Origin: Lachnospiraceae bacterium | Lineage (GTDB): Bacteria; Bacillota; Clostridia; Lachnospirales; Lachnospiraceae | Direction of reading: 5' to 3' | Assembly (NCBI GenBank): GCA_016297945.1 | Contig: JAEDFR010000027.1 | Span: 1-25,700, forward strand | DNA: 25,700 bases | Shown: piece by piece, positions 6,244 to 14,279 of the stretch | How positions within the stretch are numbered: position 1 is the stretch's first letter | Layout of the letters: each line of letters begins with the position of its first letter | The notes under the pieces: generated by a model | Databases searched by the model: none | What the model was told of the DNA's origin: nothing | Seen by the model: only the letters and a program-made list of their open reading frames with translations | Program-made: the position numbers and the translations under genes

Positions 6244-9159
6244 TTATGCCAATCCTTTTTCTTCTATCCAGTCATACAACATCTTTTTATTCTTTTCTAT
6301 ACATCTTCCTCTGAATTCAAATACCAGAATGGTCAAAATAGTAAAAACAATTGCTATCCCTGCCAAAACTTCAACTTCAAAAAGAATTCCTTCGGTATCT
6401 CCTGCTGCAATGGCTGCCCTGAAACCATTTACAGAATAAGTAAACGGCATCCATTTATGAAGTACTTGTGCCAGAGGTCCTGAAATTTCAATCGGATAAG
6501 TTCCGGCTGAACCGGTCAACTGCAGTACCATAAAAATTAGCATTAAGAAACTTCCAACTTTACCAAATACAATATCAAAGAAATACTGGATACACATAAA
6601 TGCAGTCACTGCTACAGTTGCCACAATGACGGTTTTTATCATGCTTCCGGGTGTGAAATCAAGGAAAATGCTCATAACCATCATCAAAACAATCACCATT
6701 AAGATACCAACCGGTGCTGCAACAGCCGCTTTACTCAACCACCATGAAAAACCATTTTTAAACTTTCCATGATATTTTGTCAACGGATACATCAGACAAA
6801 ATGCCAGACAACCAACCCATAATCCAACGGACATCATATAAGCTGCCATACCATGTCCATTATTCTCAACAGTAGTCAGATTATGTTCAACCAGCTCAAC
6901 CGGAGCAGAAAACATATCCAGATTTTTATCCTCTGCCTTGTTTTCTGCAACACGATTCGCGCCGTCTGCCAGAGCATCATGCAAAGCTATCGTTCCTTCT
7001 TTCAAATCTCCCAAACCATCTCCAAGTTCTTGGGAGCCATTCTGCAATTGTTTGGCACCATCTGCAATCTGTGATGCTCCCAGCTCTAATTCATCAGAGC
7101 CGTCTGCAATTTGTGTAACCGCATCAGCAACCTTTATCGTGCCTTCTGACAAACCCGTTGCTCCTGTTTTTAATGCATTGGAATTCGATGTCAGTTTCGT
7201 TACTCCTTCTAATAAACTGCCAGCTCCGGAATCCAACTGTCCGACACCTGCCGCCAAAACTCCGGATTTACTATTCAGTGTTGCTAAACCGTCATCAACC
7301 TGTTTCGTGCCAGCATAAATCTGATTTAATCCGCCACTCAACTGTTTTGAACCACTTGCCAATCTCTGTGTAGCATCCTTTAAGCTATCAAGCTGGGAGC
7401 CAAACGAATTCATATTCTGATTAACTTCCAAAACAACACCTTCAGCTCCGGCAAGAGCCCCACTTCCGGCTGCCGCTTTTGCTGCAGATAAGGCAATGTC
7501 TCCCGACGCATTTAAAACAGCGCTATATGCAATGGTTCCCGCATTGGCAACCGTGCCGGAGCCATAGCCGGCCGCATAAGAACCACCCACTGCAGATGAA
7601 ATTCCATCATGTACTGCAACATATCCCGGATCTGACCGAACAGATGTAAGCACCGCATTTCCGATTGCCTGAGAATTAACACTGCTTGTCACGGTTGCTG
7701 CCGTCAGCGAAACAATATTACTTTTTGATCCGGCTATATTCGATGCCACAGTCGATAAAACTGTTGCTCTTTGCTCATCTCCGTCCGTGGATGCTTGATC
7801 AGATAATTCATTCAGATTTGCAACAATTGCATCAACCGTACCACCGGATGCCTGGGAAGCCACCGTATTAGCAGTCTGTGTCGCTGTGCTCGTTGCAGCA
7901 CTCGCAATCAACTGATCCATTCCTGTCTGCAACTGACTAATATACCCTGCCGCTTCATTTTGAGATGCATCCTTCCCTGCCGCAATCAAAGCAGCCTTTG
8001 CTTCAGCACCTGTTGATAATACCTGTGCATTTGCTGCTGCCGTTGCCTGTGCAATGATGGTATCTTTTTGTTCGGTTACTGCTGCTTCTGCCTGGGTTTT
8101 GATTGTTCCAGCCTGCGCATCAACTGTTGCAGATGCCTGATTTGTAATGGCACTCTTTTGCTCATCGCTTAAAGAAACACTTGGCAAAGAAATATTTAGA
8201 ACTGCCTGATTCACTTGTGACATACCGTCTGCCAGATTGGATGCACCATTAAGTGCACCTTCTTCACCTTCATAAGCTTGTGCTAACTTGTCTGTTCCGG
8301 TTTTTAAATCTCCAACACCTTTGGTCAGTGCAGGTACACTCTCTGCCAGTGTGCCGGTTCCGTTTTTTAACGTACCGATCCCTGCTGCCAGCTGTCCTAC
8401 ACCATCCGTATACTGTCCGATGCCACCTGCCAATTCACCGGCCCCCGATGTCAATTGTCCCATAGAATCATTTAACGTATGAGCACCTTTGGAGAGTGTT
8501 CCTGTTCCTTTTTGTAATGCATTTGCACCGTCTGATAAGAGCAACAGATTTCCCGTTATCAGATTATTACCCTCTGCTAACTTTTCTTCCCCATCCAACA
8601 TATCCTGTGTACCATCAGTGGCATCACAAAATCCGCTTTCAATATCTGTCAGAGAATCAAACACATTTTCCGTATAAGTTCTTGTTACTTGCTCCGTGAT
8701 ATTGGACTGAATGGTTTTCATCGCGCTTTCTCCAAGCTTCATGGAAATGTAATTCTTTCCCGGATTCGTTGTATATTCCAGCTTCATTTGCACCGGTTCT
8801 TCATCCATGACCGTCGTTGCGTTTTTTGAAAAGTCTTCCGGTATGGTAATTACCATGTAATATGTTCCGTTCTTTAATCCTTTCATTGCAACATCTTCAT
8901 CCACGAGATTAAATGCCATGGAATCATTCTCTTCCAAATTTTCTGCCAGCGTATCTCCTACCGCTAACTCTTTTCCCTGATAGGTAACCGGTTTATCCTT
9001 ATTGACAACTGCAACCGGTAAATATTCCAAATCACCATATGGATTCCACATAGAAGAAAGAAACAATCCCGCATAAATAGACGGAATTAAAATAATAGCC
9101 ATAACAATGACCATTAAAAGCTTGTTTTTCCAAAGAGATTTCAATTCGGATTTCAGCAT
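6244..9159 (-). CDS. YhgE/Pip family membrane protein (ABC-2-like, 971 aa)
   Basis: A large envelope protein of the phage-infection-protein (Pip/YhgE) family, related to ABC-2 permeases. The first helix is near residues 13-35 (LLMVIVMAIILIPSIYAGLF). A long extracellular region follows, built from about 11-residue Leu/Gly repeats (for example GELAGGIGQYTDGVGQLAAG). It is interrupted by an Ala/Ser/Thr-rich insert rich in AAAXXAXX patterns, and the repeats then resume. About five or six helices close the protein. I chose ATG 9159 because GGAGGT sits 6 bases upstream; longer upstream frames lack this. Known members act as phage receptors or in export of cell-surface or secreted factors; the role here is not determined. 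The divergent TetR gene probably controls it. Confidence 0.92.
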   Translation of the reverse strand: MLKSELKSLWKNKLLMVIVMAIILIPSIYAGLFLSSMWNPYGDLEYLPVAVVNKDKPVTYQGKELAVGDTLAENLEENDSMAFNLVDEDVAMKGLKNGTYYMVITIPEDFSKNATTVMDEEPVQMKLEYTTNPGKNYISMKLGESAMKTIQSNITEQVTRTYTENVFDSLTDIESGFCDATDGTQDMLDGEEKLAEGNNLITGNLLLLSDGANALQKGTGTLSKGAHTLNDSMGQLTSGAGELAGGIGQYTDGVGQLAAGIGTLKNGTGTLAESVPALTKGVGDLKTGTDKLAQAYEGEEGALNGASNLADGMSQVNQAVLNISLPSVSLSDEQKSAITNQASATVDAQAGTIKTQAEAAVTEQKDTIIAQATAAANAQVLSTGAEAKAALIAAGKDASQNEAAGYISQLQTGMDQLIASAATSTATQTANTVASQASGGTVDAIVANLNELSDQASTDGDEQRATVLSTVASNIAGSKSNIVSLTAATVTSSVNSQAIGNAVLTSVRSDPGYVAVHDGISSAVGGSYAAGYGSGTVANAGTIAYSAVLNASGDIALSAAKAAAGSGALAGAEGVVLEVNQNMNSFGSQLDSLKDATQRLASGSKQLSGGLNQIYAGTKQVDDGLATLNSKSGVLAAGVGQLDSGAGSLLEGVTKLTSNSNALKTGATGLSEGTIKVADAVTQIADGSDELELGASQIADGAKQLQNGSQELGDGLGDLKEGTIALHDALADGANRVAENKAEDKNLDMFSAPVELVEHNLTTVENNGHGMAAYMMSVGLWVGCLAFCLMYPLTKYHGKFKNGFSWWLSKAAVAAPVGILMVIVLMMVMSIFLDFTPGSMIKTVIVATVAVTAFMCIQYFFDIVFGKVGSFLMLIFMVLQLTGSAGTYPIEISGPLAQVLHKWMPFTYSVNGFRAAIAAGDTEGILFEVEVLAGIAIVFTILTILVFEFRGRCIEKNKKMLYDWIEEKGLA

Positions 9160-9452
9160 AAAAAGACCTCCATTTGCTTTGCAATAAAATAAAACTGAAG
9201 CAAGCATAATTGAGATTATCTCTAATTTCAATGGTCAAAATATTTTACATTTGTATATTATTATTCTTTTTATTTCATTTATGTATATTATTTACATTTT
9301 TTTAATATTCGTTTTATTGATTAAATACACATTTGTTACTTTACTTTCATATTTACATATCTTATACTTAAAAATAAAGTAGATGGATTGTTCATAACGC
9401 ATAGCACAAATACACAATTGTATAAGAACAAATAATGAAAGGACATTTTACA
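9160..9452. promoter_or_regulatory. Divergent AT-rich control region between Pip and TetR genes
   Basis: This 293-base stretch holds no gene. It is strongly AT-rich and contains two exact direct copies of TGTATATTATT at 9252-9262 and 9282-9292, 30 bases apart, close to three helical turns. They are candidate regulator sites, but TetR operators are usually palindromic, so I rate this low. Confidence 0.35.
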
Positions 9453-10058
9453 ATGGAAACAACGATTCCCTTTTTACAACAGACATCCAACATGGACCGC
9501 AGAAAAAGAAAGAGCAGACAGGCAATTGAACTCGCTCTTTTAGAATTGCTGGGTTCCAAAAAAATAGATGAAATCTCTATCAGCGAGCTGGCAGAGACTG
9601 CAGATGTAAACCGCAAAACGTTTTATAATCATTTTTCTTCCGTTACGGAAGTTTTAGATAGTGTTGAGGGAAACTTTTTTCATTATATTTTCAGCCTTCT
9701 GCCGGAAGAAATCACTATCAACAATACAGTCGAGATTTATCATCTATTATCATCCATAATAAAGACAACGGCTCCGCTTAAAGAGCTTTTAAAAAACATC
9801 TTTTCCAACGACCATTCCACAGCTTTTGAAGAAAATTTCAGTGAGCAACTGCTACCATATATCCGAAAATGCATGAAAACCTATCAGGTAGATGACGCCA
9901 TAATCCCATACCTGTCCAAATATATCGTACACGGCGTAACCGCTATGTACTTGCAGTTTATCCGTGACGACTCCCTATCCGCAGAGCAATTTACCATGCT
10001 GACTTACAATCTGGTGCTGTCTTCTCTGCATCTGGATAATTTCAGGGATATTTCTTAA
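9453..10058 (+). CDS. TetR/AcrR family transcriptional regulator
   Basis: This 201-aa DNA-binding repressor starts METTIPFLQQ. The N-terminal TetR HTH spans about residues 18-65, with ISISELAETADVNRKTFYNH as the recognition core. The rest is an all-helical ligand/dimer domain without a recognisable ligand signature. I chose the ATG at 9453, with AAAGGA 9-10 bases upstream, over the ATG at 9435. It is divergent from the Pip-family gene, a common arrangement in Firmicutes in which the regulator represses the membrane protein and itself (inference). Confidence 0.88.
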   Translation: METTIPFLQQTSNMDRRKRKSRQAIELALLELLGSKKIDEISISELAETADVNRKTFYNHFSSVTEVLDSVEGNFFHYIFSLLPEEITINNTVEIYHLLSSIIKTTAPLKELLKNIFSNDHSTAFEENFSEQLLPYIRKCMKTYQVDDAIIPYLSKYIVHGVTAMYLQFIRDDSLSAEQFTMLTYNLVLSSLHLDNFRDIS

Positions 10059-10141
10059 TCAACGAGCATCTTGTACTATACATAAAATACCGTATTTCAT
10101 TATATAAAACTGTATTAAATTTTGTACGTTTTAAAAATACC

Positions 10142-10360
10142 AAAGAATCCAGAAAAATCAACTGTTCCTGCTGTGGTTACGATACATGCAAGGATATGAC
10201 TGTTGCTATTTTTAACGGCTTCAACCACAAAGAAAACTGTATTCACTTTGTCAAAAGTCAGGTGGAGATTGAAAAGGAAACCGCATCCGGTCTGGCAATG
10301 CAGGTCGAACAGGAAAAAGATATTGTTGTAGCGCAACAGCAAAATATCATTGATACTAGA
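10142..10360 (+). pseudogene. Relic of a 4Fe-4S (CxxCG...C) domain protein
   Basis: In one open frame the sequence reads NCSCCGYDTCKDMTVAIFNG, then ENCIHFVK, then a helix rich in E, K and Q (VEQEKDIVVAQQQNII). The four cysteines and the CGYxTC core match the small 4Fe-4S domain found in clostridial hydrogenase-like and chemoreceptor-like proteins. The first in-frame ATG (10196) falls inside the motif and no ribosome site precedes it. The frame also runs straight into the terminator hairpin at 10363. So this is an internal fragment of a larger protein with both ends missing. No partner fragments are visible in the window. Confidence 0.6.
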
Positions 10361-10362
10361 AA

Positions 10363-10400
10363 GACTGGCAGAAAACTAATTGTTTTCTGCCAGTCCGTTT
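10363..10400. terminator. Intrinsic terminator downstream of rsmH
   Basis: GACTGGCAGAAAAC (10363-10376) pairs perfectly over 14 bp with GTTTTCTGCCAGTC (10382-10395) around a 5-base loop. The following U runs are short on both strands (CTTTCT on the rsmH strand), so termination strength is uncertain. Confidence 0.65.
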
Positions 10401-10414
10401 TCTATATCTACCTT

Positions 10415-11455
10415 TTATGCCTTCACTGCATATCGAAGCTTTGTCGATCTGGCCCTTGGATTGCGGTGGCATTCCTCAGCTCCCGGTCTTATGACATCTT
10501 CTGCAATTTCGACATAAACGCCTGCTTTTTTTAACTCTTTAAAAGACTTTTTCACCAGACGGTCTTCCCCGGAATGAAACGTTAAAATCGCCACGCGGGC
10601 ACCCGGATTCAAGATATCCGGTAACTTCTCTAAAAAGCTGTATAACACCTCAAATTCGCTGTTTACATCAATACGGAGTGCCTGGAACACCCGGGCACAG
10701 GATTTTTTGACAGCTTCTTTCCGTTCTTTTTCGGGAACCCTGCGAAGTGCCTCTTCAATCGCATTTTTTAAGTCAACCGTTGTCATAACCGGCTTTCCAA
10801 CACGCTTTTTATTCATCACGACATGCGCGATTTCCTCGGCATAGGGCTCATCCGCATTCTCAATCATCATACCGATAAAATCATCTTCGGATAATTCTTT
10901 CAGCCTTTCTGCCGCACTTACTCCATGTTCCGGATCCAGTCTTAAATCTAACGGTGCATCCACCTTATAAGAAAATCCCCGGTCCGGATTGTCAATCTGC
11001 ATCGAAGAAACCCCCAGATCGGCAAGTACAAAATCAAACTTTCCGGCTTCTTTTGCAATTTCATCAATATCAGCAAAATTTATTTGCCTGATTGTTAAAA
11101 TGCTTTCGTCATACCCCATCGAAGCAAGACGCTCTTTCGTCTTTACAATCTCAATTGGATCTACATCTAAAGCATAAAGATGTCCGTTTCCTTCTAATTT
11201 TTGAAGCATGGCCTTGGTGTGTCCGCCATAACCAAGTGTTGCATCTAATCCCTGTTCTCCCGGTTTTATATTTAAAACCTCCAGTATTTCATCGACCATG
11301 ATGGAAATGTGCATTCCGGCCGGAGTACATCCTTTGCGGATTACTTTTTCAATGGTGTCCGCGTATTTTTCCGGATTGGCTTCTTTATATTTTTCATGAA
11401 AATTGCGCGGATGCGTTCCTTTATAACGTACTCTGCGTTTGTGTTCTGTTTCCAT
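10415..11455 (-). CDS. rsmH: 16S rRNA (cytosine(1402)-N4)-methyltransferase, N-terminally extended form
   Basis: RsmH uses SAM to methylate N4 of C1402 in the ribosomal P site. The SAM motif is DATLGYGGHT (residues 71-80), followed by LADLGVSSMQIDNPDRGFSY and the C-terminal LTFHSGEDRLVKKSFK. The protein is 346 aa against the usual ~310. A basic N-terminal extension of about 42 residues (METEHKRRVRYKGTHPRNFH...) precedes HISIMVDEIL, the equivalent of the usual N-terminal HxPVLLxE. It is not in a dcw cluster here, so it may be a paralogue of a standard rsmH elsewhere. GAGGA lies 5 bases before ATG. The winged-helix regulator ends 28 bases upstream on the same strand, so co-transcription is likely. 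Confidence 0.93.
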   Translation of the reverse strand: METEHKRRVRYKGTHPRNFHEKYKEANPEKYADTIEKVIRKGCTPAGMHISIMVDEILEVLNIKPGEQGLDATLGYGGHTKAMLQKLEGNGHLYALDVDPIEIVKTKERLASMGYDESILTIRQINFADIDEIAKEAGKFDFVLADLGVSSMQIDNPDRGFSYKVDAPLDLRLDPEHGVSAAERLKELSEDDFIGMMIENADEPYAEEIAHVVMNKKRVGKPVMTTVDLKNAIEEALRRVPEKERKEAVKKSCARVFQALRIDVNSEFEVLYSFLEKLPDILNPGARVAILTFHSGEDRLVKKSFKELKKAGVYVEIAEDVIRPGAEECHRNPRARSTKLRYAVKA

Positions 11456-11483
11456 ACATGTCCTCTTTAATAACTGTTTTCTT

Positions 11484-11996
11484 CTATAAATCTCCGGGCG
11501 ATACTACAAGTGTAACCTTCCGTACTTTTCTTCCCTCTTCTGAGGTATTCATCATATATTTCTGCAATAATTTTCCATATTCCAATGTAAATTCCGTCAT
11601 TTCCGCATCCGTCAACATCAAAGAAGCAGAACCAATCGTCAGCATATCTCTTTGCGGATCGGGATCTTCTTTTGCAAAATAACGGTGAAACTCTCCCTGC
11701 AGACCCATCAATGCCTGTTGGACAAGCTGATTGACTTCTTCTTTCGAATCACATGACTGATCTGCCTCTTTCATACAAAAAGTTCTCTCTACAGATCCCC
11801 TCTTATTTTCTTCTCGTACCACCTGTATGACACCGGCATCCAAAAGTACCTTGATATGTCGATACAGACTAGCCCTCGGAACATCGGAAAGGATTTTCCC
11901 AATCTCAGAAGAAGTCGCCTCACCTTTTCCGATAATAACCTGAAGAATTCTCTGACGAACCGAATTCATACAGGCATCCATGTAATCCTTTTTCAT
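11484..11996 (-). CDS. ArsR-like winged-helix transcriptional regulator
   Basis: This 170-aa protein starts MKKDYMDACMNSVRQRILQV. Residues about 15-75 form a winged helix (ATSSEIGKILSDVPRASLYR, then HIKVLLDAGVIQVV), typical of ArsR-like transcription factors. The C-terminal half is helical, probably for dimerisation, with no metal-binding cysteine pattern that I can see. ATG 11996 is chosen because GGAAGAG ends 6 bases upstream; the longer frame would need a TTG start. It sits between the CPBP gene (57-base gap) and rsmH (28-base gap). Three TCTCA-N4-TGAGA palindromes around the operon promoter are its probable operators, which implies autoregulation (inference). Confidence 0.85.
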   Translation of the reverse strand: MKKDYMDACMNSVRQRILQVIIGKGEATSSEIGKILSDVPRASLYRHIKVLLDAGVIQVVREENKRGSVERTFCMKEADQSCDSKEEVNQLVQQALMGLQGEFHRYFAKEDPDPQRDMLTIGSASLMLTDAEMTEFTLEYGKLLQKYMMNTSEEGRKVRKVTLVVSPGDL

Positions 11997-12053
11997 AGCT
12001 TTCTCTTCCTTCAACTTTAAAGTCAGTTGGGATTTCTTTTACAGATATTCCCT

Positions 12054-12824
12054 TTAAAGCACACATAATAATATCAATTTAGAAACCAAATGCAATCCAA
12101 AATGTCCCAGCATTGCATACTGAATTCCATATTTACGATACCAACGGCCAAAAAACAGACCAAATCCACCGTTCAATAAGAAACAACGAAACAGAATCAG
12201 TGCATTAATTTCTCCAAAAAACATTTGCGTAGCCGGCAGATGTCCGATTGCAAACACAAAAGCCGACGCTACATTTGCAGTAATAAAAATCCAGGCCGGA
12301 ATATCTGTTTTTTCTTTTTTGCGTGCAAAAATCATGACTAAAATGAATGCAATCAGGCTCATAAAAAACCAGCGCATTAATACTTCTTCAATCACACCGC
12401 CATATGTCAGTGAAGCGATAAAATACGCTAAACTAATCCCTTTTTCATAATCCTGTGCAACCTCGGAAATCATGCTTCCGAAGGTAAAATAGTCCGATGC
12501 AAAAAGAACACCAAGTATCAAAATTGCCGGAACAACTTTTTTTAAGACTGTTATCTCGAATTTAAACGATTTTAAAAGCCCCAGTCTATCTACCAGAAAA
12601 TAGCCCACAATCCACGCTACCAGAGCATAGACAACTGACTGCATCGTAGCAACCGCAACTAAAGCTTCTAAGCTACCAAGCTGCGCTTTAGCTGTTTCTA
12701 TCAACTCCGGATCCGAATGTTGCAACATATAAAGACCGGTTGTGATTCCACCGATTATCGCAATCGGAAGAATGCAAAGAGCAGATAATAGAATTGACTT
12801 CCATTTCACCATATACTTATTCAT
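12054..12824 (-). CDS. CPBP family intramembrane protease homologue
   Basis: This 256-aa membrane protein has about seven or eight hydrophobic helices. The CPBP (CAAX protease and bacteriocin-processing) signature is partly visible: GGVIEEVLMRWFFMSLIAFI supplies the paired glutamates and the arginine. AIGHLPA and the C-terminal MLGHFGLHLVSKL supply conserved histidines. Such proteins process peptides or give self-immunity to bacteriocins; here no bacteriocin gene is visible. ATG 12824 has GGAGGA 6 bases upstream. The alternative start at 12851 lies inside the first operator palindrome and is unlikely. First gene of the run with the winged-helix regulator and rsmH. Confidence 0.85.
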   Translation of the reverse strand: MNKYMVKWKSILLSALCILPIAIIGGITTGLYMLQHSDPELIETAKAQLGSLEALVAVATMQSVVYALVAWIVGYFLVDRLGLLKSFKFEITVLKKVVPAILILGVLFASDYFTFGSMISEVAQDYEKGISLAYFIASLTYGGVIEEVLMRWFFMSLIAFILVMIFARKKEKTDIPAWIFITANVASAFVFAIGHLPATQMFFGEINALILFRCFLLNGGFGLFFGRWYRKYGIQYAMLGHFGLHLVSKLILLCVL

Positions 12825-12845
12825 ACTGTTTCCTCCATCTTTTAA

Positions 12846-12923
12846 TCTCATTTTTGAGACTGGTTATTTTTAGACTAGTCTCATTTTTGAGATTTGTCAA
12901 GATGAATAGTCTCACTTTTGAGA
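12846..12923 (-). promoter_or_regulatory. Promoter with three palindromic operators upstream of the CPBP operon
   Basis: TCTCATTTTTGAGA occurs at 12846-12859 and 12879-12892, and TCTCACTTTTGAGA at 12910-12923. The starts are 33 and 31 bases apart, about three helical turns. A minus-strand promoter fits around them: a perfect TTGACA at 12895-12900, 17 bases, then TAGTCT at 12872-12877. The middle palindrome fills the -35/-10 spacer, one lies downstream of the start point and one just upstream of -35. This is a textbook repression layout, most likely for the ArsR-like product of the same operon. Confidence 0.8.
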
Positions 12924-12930
12924 TTCGTAT

Positions 12931-12974
12931 GTCGTCCTTACAGGCAATTATATATATTTACCTGTAAGGACGAC
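12931..12974. repeat. Perfect 14-bp inverted repeat
   Basis: GTCGTCCTTACAGG (12931-12944) and CCTGTAAGGACGAC (12961-12974) flank a 16-base AT-rich loop. No U run follows on either strand. It lies between the end of the AI-2E gene and the operator array. It may be an RNA stem that ends or insulates the upstream transcript, or a DNA site; I cannot decide. Confidence 0.7.
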
Positions 12975-13038
12975 GCGCTATATCCCAAAAACTACGAGAA
13001 CAACAAGTAAGAAACAGCAAAAGTATTCGACATATCAA

Positions 13039-14163
13039 TTAATCTATTTTTATGTTTTTTCTGTTGATTCGCTTGTACACACTCTCCCGAAGCAATGTAT
13101 AAAAAACAGCCACCAACGGAATAAAGAAAATCATTCCCAGCAATCCAAACAATTTTCCTCCAATGATAACTGCCATCAGCGTCCACAATGGTGAAAGACC
13201 TACCGAGCTGCCGACAACCTGCGGATAAATAAACTGGTTTTCAATAAATTGCACAACCTGATAAACGATGAAACACACAATTGCCTGTATCGGATTGACA
13301 ATCAAAGTCAATAAAACGACAATACCGCATGAGAAAAAGGCTCCAATGTAAGGAATAAACGAGCATACTGCCGTAAGCATGCCAACCAGACCTGCATAAG
13401 GCAACCGGAAAATCAGAAATGCAATAAACATTAATGTTCCCAAAATCAATGCTTCCACAAACTGTCCGGACAAAAATTTCGTATAAACCGTACGAATCAA
13501 ACCTGCAACATAAACAATTTTATCAGCTATTTCTTTTTTCAGATATGCATATAACACCTTTTTTGTATGCCGTTCCAAATCCTTTCTGCTAACGAGAACA
13601 TAAAACATGACAACAATTGAAATGGCTCCCGTGGTAATCACGGAGATGGTAGAAGCTGCAGTTCCTGCGATTTTATCTATCACAACTCCAGCTCCGCTTA
13701 AAAACTTCGAAACAATGCTTGCTAAATTCAAATTTTCCATCCAATCCGTTACCGGTGTCGTATCAATATTATAACTTTTTAATATGGCAGCCCATTCCGG
13801 CCATTTTTCTTTTATCATATAGCCTATACTTTTGACGGATTCAACAATTTGCGGAATAGCGACTGTTCCGACCAGAACACCTACGAGAATAATCAGGCAA
13901 ATAGTTAAAATCAGGCTCAGAAAATCCACAACCTTATCACTTGGCTTAAATCTTGTACGTGAAAAAGCTTTTATCAAAATCCGTTTAATCCCATTCATCG
14001 GAACAGACAATATAAAAGCAAGAATCACGCCGATCAAAAGCGGAAAGAAAATCCCTACAATATTTTCCAAAAAGGAAAGGACCTCTTTCAAATTCATAAC
14101 GGCGGCAAACAGAATAATCCCGAATGCAACCAATAAAAAGTTCTGTTTCATTTTCTTATCCAT
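13039..14163 (-). CDS. AI-2E family transporter
   Basis: This 374-aa membrane protein of the AI-2E/YtvI/PerM family has about seven or eight helices: two near the N-terminus (FLLVAFGIILFAAVMNL and IVGIFFPLLIGVILAFILSV), a central soluble segment, and the conserved C-terminal part with GLVGMLTAVCSFIPYIGAFF and FIENQFIYPQVVGSSVGLSP. Members have been linked to autoinducer-2 export or to sodium/proton exchange; the substrate here is unknown. ATG 14163 is preceded by AAGGGGTG at 5 bases. It stands between the sucrose operon and the CPBP operon on the same strand but has its own strong promoter. Confidence 0.9.
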   Translation of the reverse strand: MDKKMKQNFLLVAFGIILFAAVMNLKEVLSFLENIVGIFFPLLIGVILAFILSVPMNGIKRILIKAFSRTRFKPSDKVVDFLSLILTICLIILVGVLVGTVAIPQIVESVKSIGYMIKEKWPEWAAILKSYNIDTTPVTDWMENLNLASIVSKFLSGAGVVIDKIAGTAASTISVITTGAISIVVMFYVLVSRKDLERHTKKVLYAYLKKEIADKIVYVAGLIRTVYTKFLSGQFVEALILGTLMFIAFLIFRLPYAGLVGMLTAVCSFIPYIGAFFSCGIVVLLTLIVNPIQAIVCFIVYQVVQFIENQFIYPQVVGSSVGLSPLWTLMAVIIGGKLFGLLGMIFFIPLVAVFYTLLRESVYKRINRKNIKID

Positions 14164-14194
14164 AAAAACACCCCTTGTTTGCAATCATATTCTG

Positions 14195-14223
14195 ATAATA
14201 GCACGTTATTCTTTGTATGACAA
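14195..14223 (-). promoter_or_regulatory. Promoter of the AI-2E family gene
   Basis: On the minus strand: TTGTCA (14218-14223), a 17-base spacer ending TGC, and TATTAT (14195-14200), giving an extended -10 form. It lies about 30 bases before the ATG. No clear terminator separates it from ptsI upstream. Confidence 0.6.
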
Positions 14224-14279
14224 ATTGCCGTTTTATCTTTGCCATGAGTTCTCCTATACTTGCATTCATTCTGCTTTTT

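Noticed and set aside
6938..8482. Several plus-strand frames rich in Pro/Ser/Ala opposite the Pip gene
   Set aside because: They are antisense shadows of the repetitive Leu-Gly and Ala-rich coding sequence.
9160..9231. Upstream start for the Pip protein (995 aa)
   Set aside because: The GGAGGT site at about 9166-9171 fits ATG 9159, whose product begins with the usual MLKSELKSLWKNK family N-terminus.
10196..10534. Plus-strand 112-aa open frame as a real gene
   Set aside because: Its ATG lies inside a 4Fe-4S motif that extends upstream, there is no ribosome site, and it reads through a terminator into the antisense of rsmH. Called as a relic instead.
12846..12923. Three evenly spaced 14-bp repeats as a small CRISPR array
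   Set aside because: The repeats are short perfect palindromes of TCTCA-N4-TGAGA placed on promoter elements, the intervals are under 20 bases, and no cas gene is present.
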